Of a stretch of 64,000 nt of DNA, positions 21,961-31,761 are shown one piece after another (the first letter of the stretch is position 1; each line of letters opens with the position of its first letter). The notes below the pieces were generated by a model, which was not told the origin of the DNA, ran no database searches, and was given only the letters and a program-made list of their open reading frames with translations. Where the stretch lies: contig NC_133657.1 in assembly GCF_009905375.1 (NCBI RefSeq), positions 68,506,907 through 68,570,906 of the forward strand, read 5' to 3'. A program made the position numbers and the translations under genes. Source of the stretch: Apium graveolens. Taxonomy: Eukaryota; Streptophyta; Magnoliopsida; Apiales; Apiaceae.

Positions 21961-23661
21961 GCTACAAATTTAACTGGGTTAACTTTAGGTTTTTCAGCTT
22001 TCTTGGTAAAGTTTGGTTTTGATGACACAGTTTCATTTTCTTCTTTATCATCTAGGTAACCTAGTCCTTCTTTCTAATTTCCATTTTCTAAGATTTTCTG
22101 AGTTGTTCTTCCAGAGTTAGTCCAAGTTTTGATTAACTCCTTTTCCTTTTCCAGTTTAGATTTAAGAGATTTATTCAGTTTTAGCACTTCATCTCTAACA
22201 TACAAAGCATCATCTCTTTCTTTCTGAGTTTGATGGAACATAACTAACTCTTTTTCTAAATAGTCATTTCTGTTTCTAAGAGCAAGACTTTCAGATGTTA
22301 ATCTTTCATTTATTAAAGTCTGATCTCTAAAACTAATGAACATGGTTTTCAGATATAATCTTAGCTCAGAAATATCATAATTATGAAAATCAAGAGTTGA
22401 TTGAGGTACCTTAATTCAGCAGCATCAGAACTGCTATCAGCATTTACCATCAAGGCATAGTTCACCTCATCTTCAGAATCTGAAGTGACTGCCCAGTTTT
22501 TCTTCTTTGTGATAAGTGCCTGTCCTTTATTACTTTTTCCTTTCTTGCAGTCAGGAGAGATGTGGCCTTTTTCACCACAATTGTAGCATTTGACATTTGA
22601 GTTGTCTCCTCTGTCAGACTTTCCTCCTTTGCCTTCAAACTTTCTGAACCCTTTCTTTTCAGAACTTCCACCTTTCCTGGAAAACTTCTTGCCCTTTCTG
22701 AATTCCTTGTAGGCTATCTTTGTGATACCATTCACCATAAGAGCACACAGTTGAATCATCTCTGCATCAACATCCACTTCAGATAAATTTTCAGATTCTG
22801 AATCATCATCATCAGAATATGATGACTCTGAATCAGACTGTATGATGAGAGCCTTTCATTTGCCCCTCTTTGAGACAACCACTTTAGGAGATTCCTCCTC
22901 AGCTTTAAGAGCAACTGTCTTTGACTTTCTTCCATGCCTTTTGCTCCTTTGATCCATCTCAAGTTCATGAGTCTTGACCATACCATAAATTTCATCAAGA
23001 GTAGTTTCAACAAGGTCATAGTTATCTCTTATGGTAGTAGACTTCAAATCCCAATTTTCAGGAAGAGCTAAAAGGAATTTTAGATTTGAATCTTGAAGAT
23101 CATATTCCTTGTCCACCAGTGACAGATCATTCAAGAGTTTGCAAACCTGTCATATAGATCAGTTAATGACTCATCAGCTTTTGAGTCAAAGTGCTCATAC
23201 TCTTGAGTGAGTATAGTCTTCATGTTCTTTTTGATTGCATCAGTTCCCTGGCATCTTGTCTCCAAAGCATGCCATATCTCCTTTGCAGTCTTGCATCCAA
23301 TTACCCTGTTTGACATAACATTGTCAATTGCACTATGAAGCAGATGTCTTACCCTTGCATCCTTGGCAATAGATGAGATGTCTTCAGTTGTGTACTCACT
23401 TTTTTCCTTTGGTATCATCTTTGCTGGTTGATCAGGAACTGTAACAGAAAGCTTGGTAGGCTTATATGGTCCATCATTAATTCTATCAAGGTATTCTGGA
23501 TCTGTGGCTTCCGGAAACACAGCCATCTTTACCTTCCAAATAGGATACTCAGATGCTCTCAGTATGGGAACCCTAATACTTTCATATCGACTGTGAGTTT
23601 GATTGTTTTGAGTATCTTGAGTTTTGGTGGGCTTAGGTGGGGTTTGTGTTTCTTCAGACAT
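21961..23661 (-). pseudogene. gag: C1 gag (zinc knuckle and coiled-coil tail)
   Basis: ATG 23661 (MSEETQTPPKPTKTQ) lies about 40 bases past the PBS. The gag domain covers 23661-23131 (YPIWKVKM, AKEIWHALETRCQG) and continues after a frameshift near 23135 (NDLSLVDKEYDLQDSNLKFL). A TGA at 22856 follows. The zinc knuckle CYNCGEKGHISPDC lies near 22580-22540 in a Lys/Gly-rich region. From 22343 to 22074 a heptad-like charged segment (RNDYLEKELVMFHQTQKERD) predicts a coiled coil. The protein would package element RNA. Three lesions make this copy non-functional. Confidence 0.85.
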
Positions 23662-23702
23662 GATTGTAAACTGGATCTCACTATTTGTAAATCAACAGAG
23701 AA

Positions 23703-23714
23703 GCTCCGATACCA
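23703..23714 (-). other. C1 primer binding site, tRNA-iMet type
   Basis: The minus strand reads TGGTATCGGAGC, complementary to the initiator tRNA-Met 3' end (usual TGGTATCAGAGC) with one change. It lies two bases from the 5' LTR. Confidence 0.85.
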
Positions 23715-23716
23715 CT

Positions 23717-24282
23717 TGTTAGGTCACACAACACTATAGAAGGGGGTTGAATATGGTGTTTATACAATCAAATCGATTTATCAACACAAGTATGTAACAG
23801 TAATCAAGTATATTCAATATAATAAACTCTATTAGAATAGAACAGATGTTCTCTCTCAGTGATGAACAATATCACTAAGAGCTGCTAGGTTACAATGTAT
23901 AATCTTCCTCGTGAATGATAACACATCTAGTGTAAACCCTAAGCTGTGTTTATATAGTACACAATTACAAGATATCTTCTAATTGATATGGAATATAATT
24001 CTGTCTCCTAAAATATATCAATCAGATATTATCTTTTACAAGTCATCTAGTTGTCCAACTCTTTATGCATATCTTCTATTATTTTAGTCATGATCATTTC
24101 CTGTAAATCAGCTGCATTCCTTATCTGAAGTACCCGTACTTAAGTCCTGATATAAATCCTGACGGCCTTAAGTTCTGATATAAGCTCTGACTTCAATAAG
24201 TTCTGATTTCCAGTAAGTCCTGATATTAAGTTCTGAAACTAAACCCAACAGATTAGACATGACATCACAAATATATCTAACA
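23717..24282 (-). repeat. C1 5' LTR (566 bp)
   Basis: Mate of 9470-10035 with identical length and TG/CA ends, next to the PBS, so this copy drives transcription leftward. The G-loop hairpin is at 23730-23760 and the TATA hairpin at 23944-23964. Each now carries one arm mismatch relative to the 3' copy. Confidence 0.95.
23944..23964 (-). promoter_or_regulatory. C1 LTR TATA box in a hairpin loop
   Basis: CTGTGT and ACACAA (ACACAG in the other LTR) bracket a 9-base loop TTATATAGT; on the minus strand the loop reads ACTATATAA. It is the only strong TATA box in the LTR. Confidence 0.6.
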
Positions 24283-25375
24283 GCAACAACTGTGATACCT
24301 CCTTTCTTTGGTATACACTGAGCTGGACTCACCCAAGAACTGTCAAAAATGGGATAGATGATCTCTGCATCCAGACACTTAAGAATTTCCTTATTCACAA
24401 CTTCCTTCATGATGGGATTGAGCCTTCTTTGTTGCTCAACAGTAGGCTTGCTACCTTCCTCTAGCAGAATTTTATGCATACAATACGAAGGGCTGATTCC
24501 CTTAATAATTGCTATTGTCTATCCAATTGCCGATTTGAACTCTCTCAGAATTCTCAAGAGTTTTTCCTCATCACTACCTGAAAGGTCAGATGCAATAATA
24601 ACAGGAAAAGTAGATGCATCACCTAAAAAAACATACCTTAAGTGTTCAGGTAATGGTTTTAAGCTCCAGTGTAGGAGCTTCCTCAATAGATGGCTTGAGG
24701 CGCTTAGGAAATTTGTTCAGCTCCTCCATTCCAAGAGATTCAAAAGGCATATTTATCTTCCTCTTCCAGGGAGAAGCATTCAGATATTATTACTGCTCAT
24801 CACCTTCATCATCTTCGCTATCAGAATTCCCCAACTAGGCCTTTTCTAAGGCATCAGACCTTAGTAATTGATCAAGTTCTGAAGTAACCACAGAATCGAC
24901 CAACTCCACCTTTAAGCACTCCTCATTTTCTGTAGGGAACTTCATAGCATTGAACACTCGCATGGTAAAATCACCCTTCTACACATCTATCAAGGTTCGA
25001 CCAGTAGCCAAGAAAGGTCTTCCCAAGACTATGGGAATCTTCTTATCCTCCTCGAAATCAAGAATTACAAAATCAGCAGGAAAGATGAGTTTATTCACCT
25101 TGACCAAAACATCCTCAACAAGGCCTCGTGGATAAGTAATAGAACGATCGGCCAACTGCAAAGTCATATAAGTAGGCTTTGGATCCGGTAAGTCCAACTT
25201 CTTGAAGATTGACAAAGGCATCAGATTGATTCTAGCTCCCAAGTCATATAAGCATTTGTCAAATGACACATTTCCAATGGTGCAAGGAATAGTGAAGCTT
25301 CCAGGATCTTTAAGCTTCGGAGATAGCTTCTGTTATAGCACTGCACTCCTCCGTGAGAGCAACTATCTCCAAGTA
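24283..25375 (-). pseudogene. A2 protease and N-terminal reverse transcriptase
   Basis: Between C2 and C1, A2 encodes the protease (25269-24979: [42 protein letters not shown]) and a decayed linker with several stops. The start of RT follows (24480-24290: MHKILLEEGSKPTVEQQ, SSWVSPAQCIPKKGG), ending exactly at the C1 duplication. Relative to A1 the protease active site changes from DLGAS to DLGAR. A short deletion removes part of the linker after TLIDV. The aspartic protease matures the polyprotein; here it is a relic. Confidence 0.85.
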
Positions 25376-26467
25376 TGTTATTCCCAAGTAACCAACAATG
25401 AGATTTACAGAAGGGGGTTGAATGTAAATCTCAAAACTTTTTCAAGTTTTGAGCAGTTTCAAAAACTAAGTGTATGATGAACAGATGTGTGTGAATTGCT
25501 TTAAGCAGGTGCAGACAGATGTATATTCAAGACACAAATGTAAAGAACACAAAGGCTTTAGAAACTTTTCTGGTGGATTTGTTGTTCCACCAGAGATGTG
25601 TATTTCAGAAAATCTGTGATACAAAGAATTGTTCACAGCTGTTTCCTAGTACAAACTAGATGATTTTCTCTCTATGTTTTTCTAAACAGCTCTGGAAAAT
25701 TCACATCTAATTACTAGCTGCAACTTGGTTTATATAGCACCAAGTTTACAAGTGAAGACAAAGATAAAATAGCATCATAAAATAGTTCTTCACATGTTTC
25801 TTCTTCATTTCTCTATCCAATGCAATCTAAGATAATTTGTGAATCTTTGAATACTTCCTTTTTTGCACCAGAATGGAAATGCTGTTTTTTCTTGATTCCT
25901 CCAAGAGGCTACCACATTCCAATTGTCTCTGTCAACCCATGTGCCTCTGTCAGCTTATGAATTGTCACTATCAACTGCTATGGAACAAAGCATCCGTTGA
26001 AGCTTGCAACCGTTGATGGCTTTATCCGTTGATGCTTTAGTGACATCCGTTGATGCTTTAACAGTTGAAGCATTATTCGTTGATATACTCATCCGTTGAT
26101 GGATGTTATCCGTTGATGCTTTAGAGACATCCGTTGAAGCTTTATTTCTCATCCGTTGAAGGCCTTTAATCTATCAGTTGATACTGCTTTATTTATACAA
26201 AATTACAAGGCATGAAATATTTACAATTAGCCCTCCTATTTGCATATCCACTAGTAGTCAACATGACTTATAATTTCCCACAACTTCTAAGAATTATAAC
26301 TTAAATACAGAGACTGAAATGTGCTACAATACTAAACTTATTTCCAAGTAAAGCTACTCCATCAACGGATAGCCAAAGTGGTCTTATCCGTTGAGGCTAT
26401 AAACACTAGATTTGTACTTAAGTGTTTTGTTTAACTTATCATCAAACTAATACATTTATTCCTAACA
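25376..26467 (-). repeat. C2 3' LTR (1,092 bp)
   Basis: Contains the G-loop hairpin (25400-25432), a 10-bp hairpin (25430-25453), the TATA hairpin (25722-25746) and a cluster of ATCCGTTGA words at 25992, 26024, 26045, 26091, 26108, 26129, 26151 and 26386, plus TCAACGGAT at 26362. Confidence 0.95.
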
Positions 26468-26655
26468 ATCTCCCCCTATTTATGTCTACTAGAATTGTAG
26501 GCATAAATTCAGGGTTAACTTGATGATAACAAAACAGTTAACAAATATATAAGTTGAAACCAAGTAGAAATTCAAAAGTGCTGCAAAAGTGTATGTACTG
26601 AGATAAAATTGAAGATTTACAGTGTTTCCAAGGGTGCTCCTTTAGTCTGAGCAAA
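26468..26655 (-). other. C2 polypurine tract and 3' untranslated region
   Basis: The minus strand reads TAGGGGGAGAT (26478-26468) against the LTR end, the same tract as in C1. The rest is short, AT-rich and non-coding. Confidence 0.8.
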
Positions 26656-29600
26656 TCATTTTCTTTTCCTTTGTTCCCTTATTTTATTCCCTAGCCTCTT
26701 GTCATTTTCCTCTACTTGGAGTTGGAGTTGTCTGTAGAATTCAGCTTCATCTTCTTCACTGATATCCAACTTAGATTGCATGTCCTTGAGAGTTTCATTA
26801 CTGGCAATTTTAAGCTGGTCTTCAAGTCTGAAAAATCTTCTGACTCCTTTATTGTCTCTGAACTCCATCAACCAATGAGGTGATTTATGAATTGTAATTC
26901 CATGCTCAGGGATGTGTAATGTTCTAGGCAAGGAATTTGACTCCCACCAATTTTTCCTTATGCTGGCAATCTTATTGAGAATCTCAGTTTTGGCAGTCCT
27001 GGTAAAGCCAGTATCCCTTTTGATTGCTTAGTAGACTCTAATCAAGTTAGAATAGCCCTCACTTAGAATTCTTTGAAGAGGCTAAGTCCTTTCCATACTT
27101 CCTTTATACTTGAACACTAACCTTTCTGGTAGCTGTCCATAGGCATTTATTCCCCTTACTTCCTCCAGCTCATCCAGGTAGAGTTCAATATCTGTATATT
27201 CTTTTATGTCACAAATGTGAACATAATCATCCTTTGAGGCTTGTGGCTTAGGCTTATGTTTATGTTTTTGAGTGAATTTACTTGAGGTTAGAGGAGGTGT
27301 TGATTTGGATTTTCTTTTCAGTTTCTTTGGTGGTGGAGAAGTAGTTAAGAAGGTAGGTAATTTGATGGTGTTCCAATCAATAGGTTCCTCTTTAGGGATG
27401 ATTGTTTCACATGGATATTTATACTGGGATCAGCCACAACAGGTTCAGGAATTAGTGGTTTAGATTTTAATTGGGTTTCCTCAGTGTCATCTCCACTCTT
27501 CCTTTTTGCCTTGGCCTTCTTTCTGTTCCCTTTCTGCCATTCCTTTCTTTCCTCACTTCTTTCCTCCACACTCTCACCAACCATATTCCCCATATCCATA
27601 TTTATGCTTTTAGTCTTGTCTTCTTCACTCTTGTCTTCAATCTTCTTCTTTTCTTCAATTTGACTTGACTTTAGCTGTTTTTCAAGCTTTGCTTGTGCTC
27701 TTTTGTCAGCCTTCAGCTTTTTAGCTTCTTCCTTTAACCTCATGGTTTCTTCCCTCTTGGCTATTGAGAATTTGGGATGTCCTTGCATCACACATATGCT
27801 TTTTCCCTCTCTATAAATGATAGCCATATTCATTCTTTCCACTACATCCTTGGTCTCTTTGTGCTTTATGATATTACCACCCAAAACTTTGTCTTCATCA
27901 GGCTTTGGAAAAGGAAAATCCACTTCTTTTAGTTGAGCAAAGCTTAAAGGGTTCTTTGTAGAGTCCTTGTTGAATCTAGTGGTTGGCTTGAGTACCATGG
28001 GCTTCAGGTTCCTTAAAAAAGTTTCTCCAACCTTATTCCTCCTTACTGACTTGTGCTCCATAATGATTGGCTCAACTTTTGTGCTATGTTTCACAGATAA
28101 GGATTTTGTAGTTGTAGAGCCAAACACTTGTTGCATCCTTTCATTAATTCTTCTCCTTTTCTCTTTCACCTTCATCTCAGTTGCTGCTAGCTGGATTAGA
28201 TCAATTCCATCAAGTTTTCCTTTGATTTGAAGTGTTTGAGAAGTAGTGATGGCAGGAACTAGCACTTTGGATATTTGAATGTTTGTAGATGGCTCCCCTT
28301 CCCTTTCCCCTTTATTCTCCCCCTTTTTATCATCAAGGAGAGGGGTCAAGCCCTATGCTTTAGCCAGTTGCACTAGAAGACTAGTCTGAGAGTGTTGATT
28401 GTGAAGAATGGGGACCATAGAGTTTTCAATAACTTGAACTCTATCCTCCAATTTGGCCATCTTCTTTTCAGTATCTGATTCTCTTCTCAGTCTCAATAAC
28501 AGTTCCTGCATGGTACCAAAGGGCATGATTGAATCCAGTTTCTCAGTATTATAGGACTTCAAGTCAGCTATATCCTTCTTGAGTTCATCCACACTTAGAT
28601 TCTGTCTTAATTGTTGTAGCTTCATGAGATATAGAGAATCTAAGTGGGCTTGGAGAATGGCCTTGGTACCAGCATTGGAAGTTTCCTGAATTGCCTTTCG
28701 GATAGCCATAACTTGTTTGACTAAGGATACATTGAAATGCCCTGGTGTAGACTCCTTTGTCAATGCCCATTCAGGTAACTCTGGAATAGAACTTGGGCCT
28801 TCATCTCCCCCTAAGTTCATGCTTCCATCAAAAGAATCAGAGTCATCATCATTAGAATTTACTCCAAATTCTTCAGATGGCTCACCAGCTGTAGAAGGCA
28901 TCATATTGACAGCAGCTTTATCCCTTTGTAGAGATTCTGAAGTATGTACTAGGTTTAAAGTCTTTTCTGCCTCCTCATTGCCCTAAGTAGCCAACAGTTG
29001 ATAGGCTGACACAGGATGAGTAAAAGTGTCAGTATCCAAGGAAATGTTATCAATTTCAGCTCTGTAATGTTGCTGAAATTGTCTTTCCTTGTCAGCATCA
29101 TCCACAATCATTGACTCACTAGCAATGGCTGGATCCACCCTTATACCTCCTGTACCTGCTTTTCTCTCAATTTCTCTCTTTTCTTGCATCAGGGGCTCCC
29201 CCTGGCTCACACTCCTCACACCCTCACCTTCACCTACTAAGGTGATACTCCTCTCACTTTTTTTGCCATGCTGGAAGAAATAGCATGCATATTTAGACTC
29301 TCAAGCTCTCCTTTTGCCTGGGAGCAACCCAGCATCTCACTCAAGTTTTCACTCCCTTCCCTCAACCCTAGAAGTGATTGTACAGTAACCATGTCTTCTA
29401 CACTTGGAATTAATTCAGTTGTTTGTGTAGAGACTATCAACGGATAAGGAATATCCGTTGAGGTTGAAACTAATGGTATCAACGGATAATTGTTGTTAAG
29501 CTTATCCGTTGAAGAACAACCACTTATCAACGGATGAGGGATATCCATTGAAGAAGGAAAGGAAGTAGAAATTGAAAGTGACGTAATTGTTGAATCTGTG

Positions 29601-31204
29601 TGGATTGATTTTAATTTAGGTGACACAGATTCTTCAACTAAGTCTGAAAGAATTGGCTGATGATCCAACAAATCATCTAAAAGATGATGATCACCAGTAT
29701 TTGAGTGGAGCTCCTCCCTGAGTTGTAAAGAGGGAGAATCAGGAATTGATGTGAATATCATATCCACGTCCAGAGATGGTGATGGAGAATTTGGTGGTTG
29801 GTGTGTGTCAATTTTGAGAGAATGGGGCTGTGACTCCACATTTGTTGGAGTCACATCAAGCTGAATTTGTGAAGGCATAGATACAGGTGGTTGTATCTGT
29901 GCAGTGTGTGCACCCTGTGTTGAAACTAGGGTTTTGACCTTCTTTATTCTTGTGAAGGCTTTTACAGGTGAGTGTGTGGCTTCAGTGTCCCTCCTTCTTT
30001 TGTTCTATGTCCCTGGTTGGGGACTATTTTCAATAGCTGCACCCTTTTGGGAGGATGCAACTAGGGATGAGTTTGAATCCTTTTCAACCACCACAGTCTT
30101 TTGAGAAACTGTGGCTTGGCTAGCTTGGGTACCACTCACCTCTCCTACCTTATTCTGGGGGTTTTCTTGATGTTCACCCCTCCCCTCACCACTAACACCC
30201 TGTTCACTCCCCTCAGGGTTTATGGTAGTTGTTACAACTGTTATCTTTTGAGAGACAACAGAGGTGGCTTTCTTTGACTTGGATTTTGAAACTTTAGGTT
30301 TGGTGGCCTTGGTAGGAATCTGTTGGGGCATTAACACAGATTCTATGGCCATACTTGAAGGCAAAGAAATGATGGGGTTGGAAGTAGTAGGAGTTGAAGA
30401 AGTATTTACCTCACTTACCTGAGGTGCATCCATGATTGGTAAGTATACCAATGGCACTTTATTGTTGAGGTCAATCCTTACAAGGTCTGCAAGGACCCTC
30501 TTCTCTTGTGCCCAACATTTGAGGTTATTACTCTCATTATTTATGACCAAACCTTCAGTAACATGGTTAGCCAATAACATAAAGAATCTAGCATAGTAGA
30601 TGTTGTGAGGTCTATTAGCCTTGTTACCTAACCTACTGCCCAATTCTAGCATAACATAGTTGCTAAAATTATAGTACCTATCAGAAACCAGCATATAGAG
30701 CATATTAACAAGAGCTGAAGTTATTGCATCAAAATTACTAATTTTCCCAGAGAAAACCTTAATAAAGGCATCACTGAGAAAACTCCATTCTTTCCTAAGG
30801 CATTTTCTCTTAATACTGCCTAAACTAGTAGAATCAAGGGAATAGCCTATGGAATCTAACATGCTAGATACATCATTATCAGTGTGTGGTGTCATGGCAT
30901 TGTTATCAGGTAATTTAAAACAGGACTGTATATCATCACAGTTAATACAGTAATCCTTACCTTTGAGAGAGAAGGAGATGGTCATATCAGTGGGGTTGAA
31001 CACAGCAGTTGTCCAAATCTCCTCAACTGCTTCATAGTAAATCATTGGGGCTTCCAGCATTGCATAGCTCAGTTTGCAGTTTTTGATGAAATCCATCATC
31101 TTGTGATAATCTGAGTGGGCTTCATTCTTTTCCACCAAAGCTACGAAATTGTTTTTCTCATAGACAAACCCAGATTGGGACATTATCTTTACTACTGGTG
31201 CCAT
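26656..31204 (-). pseudogene. C2 3' gene, very large protein of unknown function (about 1,500 codons)
   Basis: ATG 31204 (MAPVVKIMSQSGFVYEKNNF) opens a frame that is continuous in phase through 30005 and 29237. It shifts once in a T run near 29262, then runs in phase through 28983, 28353 and 27345. The C-terminal part is readable to 26656 with further lesions. Residues 1-270 are a conserved domain (LRKEWSFLSDAFIKVF, SNFDAI, YYARFFMLLANH). Next comes a long Ser/Thr/Pro-rich region, then coiled-coil segments, a DDKKGE motif and a strongly charged Lys/Glu block (KREETMRLKEEAKKLKADKR). Several blocks align with the C1 3' gene. No signal peptide or membrane span is evident. Role unknown. Confidence 0.75.
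29437..29551. repeat. TCAACGGAT inverted repeats inside the C2 3' gene
   Basis: TCAACGGAT and its reverse complement pair at 29437-29445/29453-29461 (7-base gap), 29479-29487/29504-29512 (16-base gap) and 29527-29535/29543-29551 (7-base gap, one arm ATCCATTGA). They lie in a Ser/Thr/Pro-rich part of the reading frame, where they encode STD and YPLI-like peptides. Confidence 0.8.
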
Positions 31205-31323
31205 TGTTGTGGGTAGAAGTTGCAGAGAAAAGTTGAGAGTTTTGGGAGAGAAAGAGAGTAAAAGCTTTTGAAAATTGCAAGAAAGCGTAAAGTGAAAATA
31301 AGAATTTAAAGAGGCTTTTATAC
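31205..31323 (-). promoter_or_regulatory. Candidate promoter and leader of the C2 3' gene
   Basis: The minus strand has TATAAAA (31323-31317, in GTATAAAAGCC), then about 110 bases of leader with CTCTCTTTCTCTCCC and few purines, then CAACAATGGCACCAG, a good plant start context. Confidence 0.5.
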
Positions 31324-31761
31324 TTTCTCAAATTAAAACACAAAAATAATGATTAAACAATATTTTTAAGTAAATTACAGCCACTTGAGAATTAAAAAAA
31401 ACTGTATGTATTCTAAAAATTGTCTTTAATACAAATACATACAATTGTATATATATATGTGTCAACGGTTAAGAAAATAGAATCAACGGTTGTGACTCAC
31501 TCAAAACGACTGATGTGACAGTTCAACGGATGAGGTAAACGGTCATCCATTGAAGACTAACACAATTTTATCCGTTGAAGGATAAAATTACCAAAAATGT
31601 ATTTGTCTTTCAACGGATAATGGACATCCGTTGATAGAACAACTTTGACATTCAACGGATAGGGAATATCCATTGATAGAATGAGCTTTACTTAAAGCCA
31701 ACTTTGTTCTTGCAACAAATTCATTTCAGGCTACAAAACAAATTACAATAAGGACATGAAT
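31324..31761. other. C2 spacer between RNase H and 3' gene, with inverted 9-bp words
   Basis: No coding frame. It holds TCAACGGTT at 31462 and 31483, TCAACGGAT at 31523, 31610 and 31652, and ATCCGTTGA or ATCCATTGA at 31545, 31570, 31626 and 31668. Two pairs (31610-31634 and 31652-31676) form 9-bp arms separated by exactly 7 bases. Confidence 0.8.

Larger units (their letters stand above)
9470..24282 (-). mobile_element. C1: SIRE/Maximus-type Ty1/copia retrotransposon with 3' gene
   Basis: The element is bounded by 566-bp LTRs with TGTTAGG...TAACA ends and flanked by a perfect 5-bp duplication GCAAC (9465-9469 and 24283-24287). It reads leftward: 5' LTR, tRNA-Met PBS, gag, (deleted protease), integrase, RT, RNase H, 1.3-kb spacer, a 3-kb extra gene, polypurine tract, 3' LTR. 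Integrase before RT marks Ty1/copia; the long gag, extra 3' gene and large size point to the SIRE/Maximus lineage. By eye the two LTRs differ at about 26 of 566 sites (about 4.6%), so insertion is old but not ancient. The 4.05-kb solo LTR S1 interrupts its integrase. Confidence 0.9.

Noticed and set aside
25955..26152. 65-codon frame of repeated ASTD peptides in the C2 LTR
   Set aside because: It is the translation of the ATCCGTTGA word cluster in an LTR; the word is reported, the peptide is not.
25992..26159. Possible CRISPR-like array because of regularly repeated words
   Set aside because: The repeat is only 9 bp, spacing is irregular, copies face both ways, and the context is a plant retrotransposon LTR.
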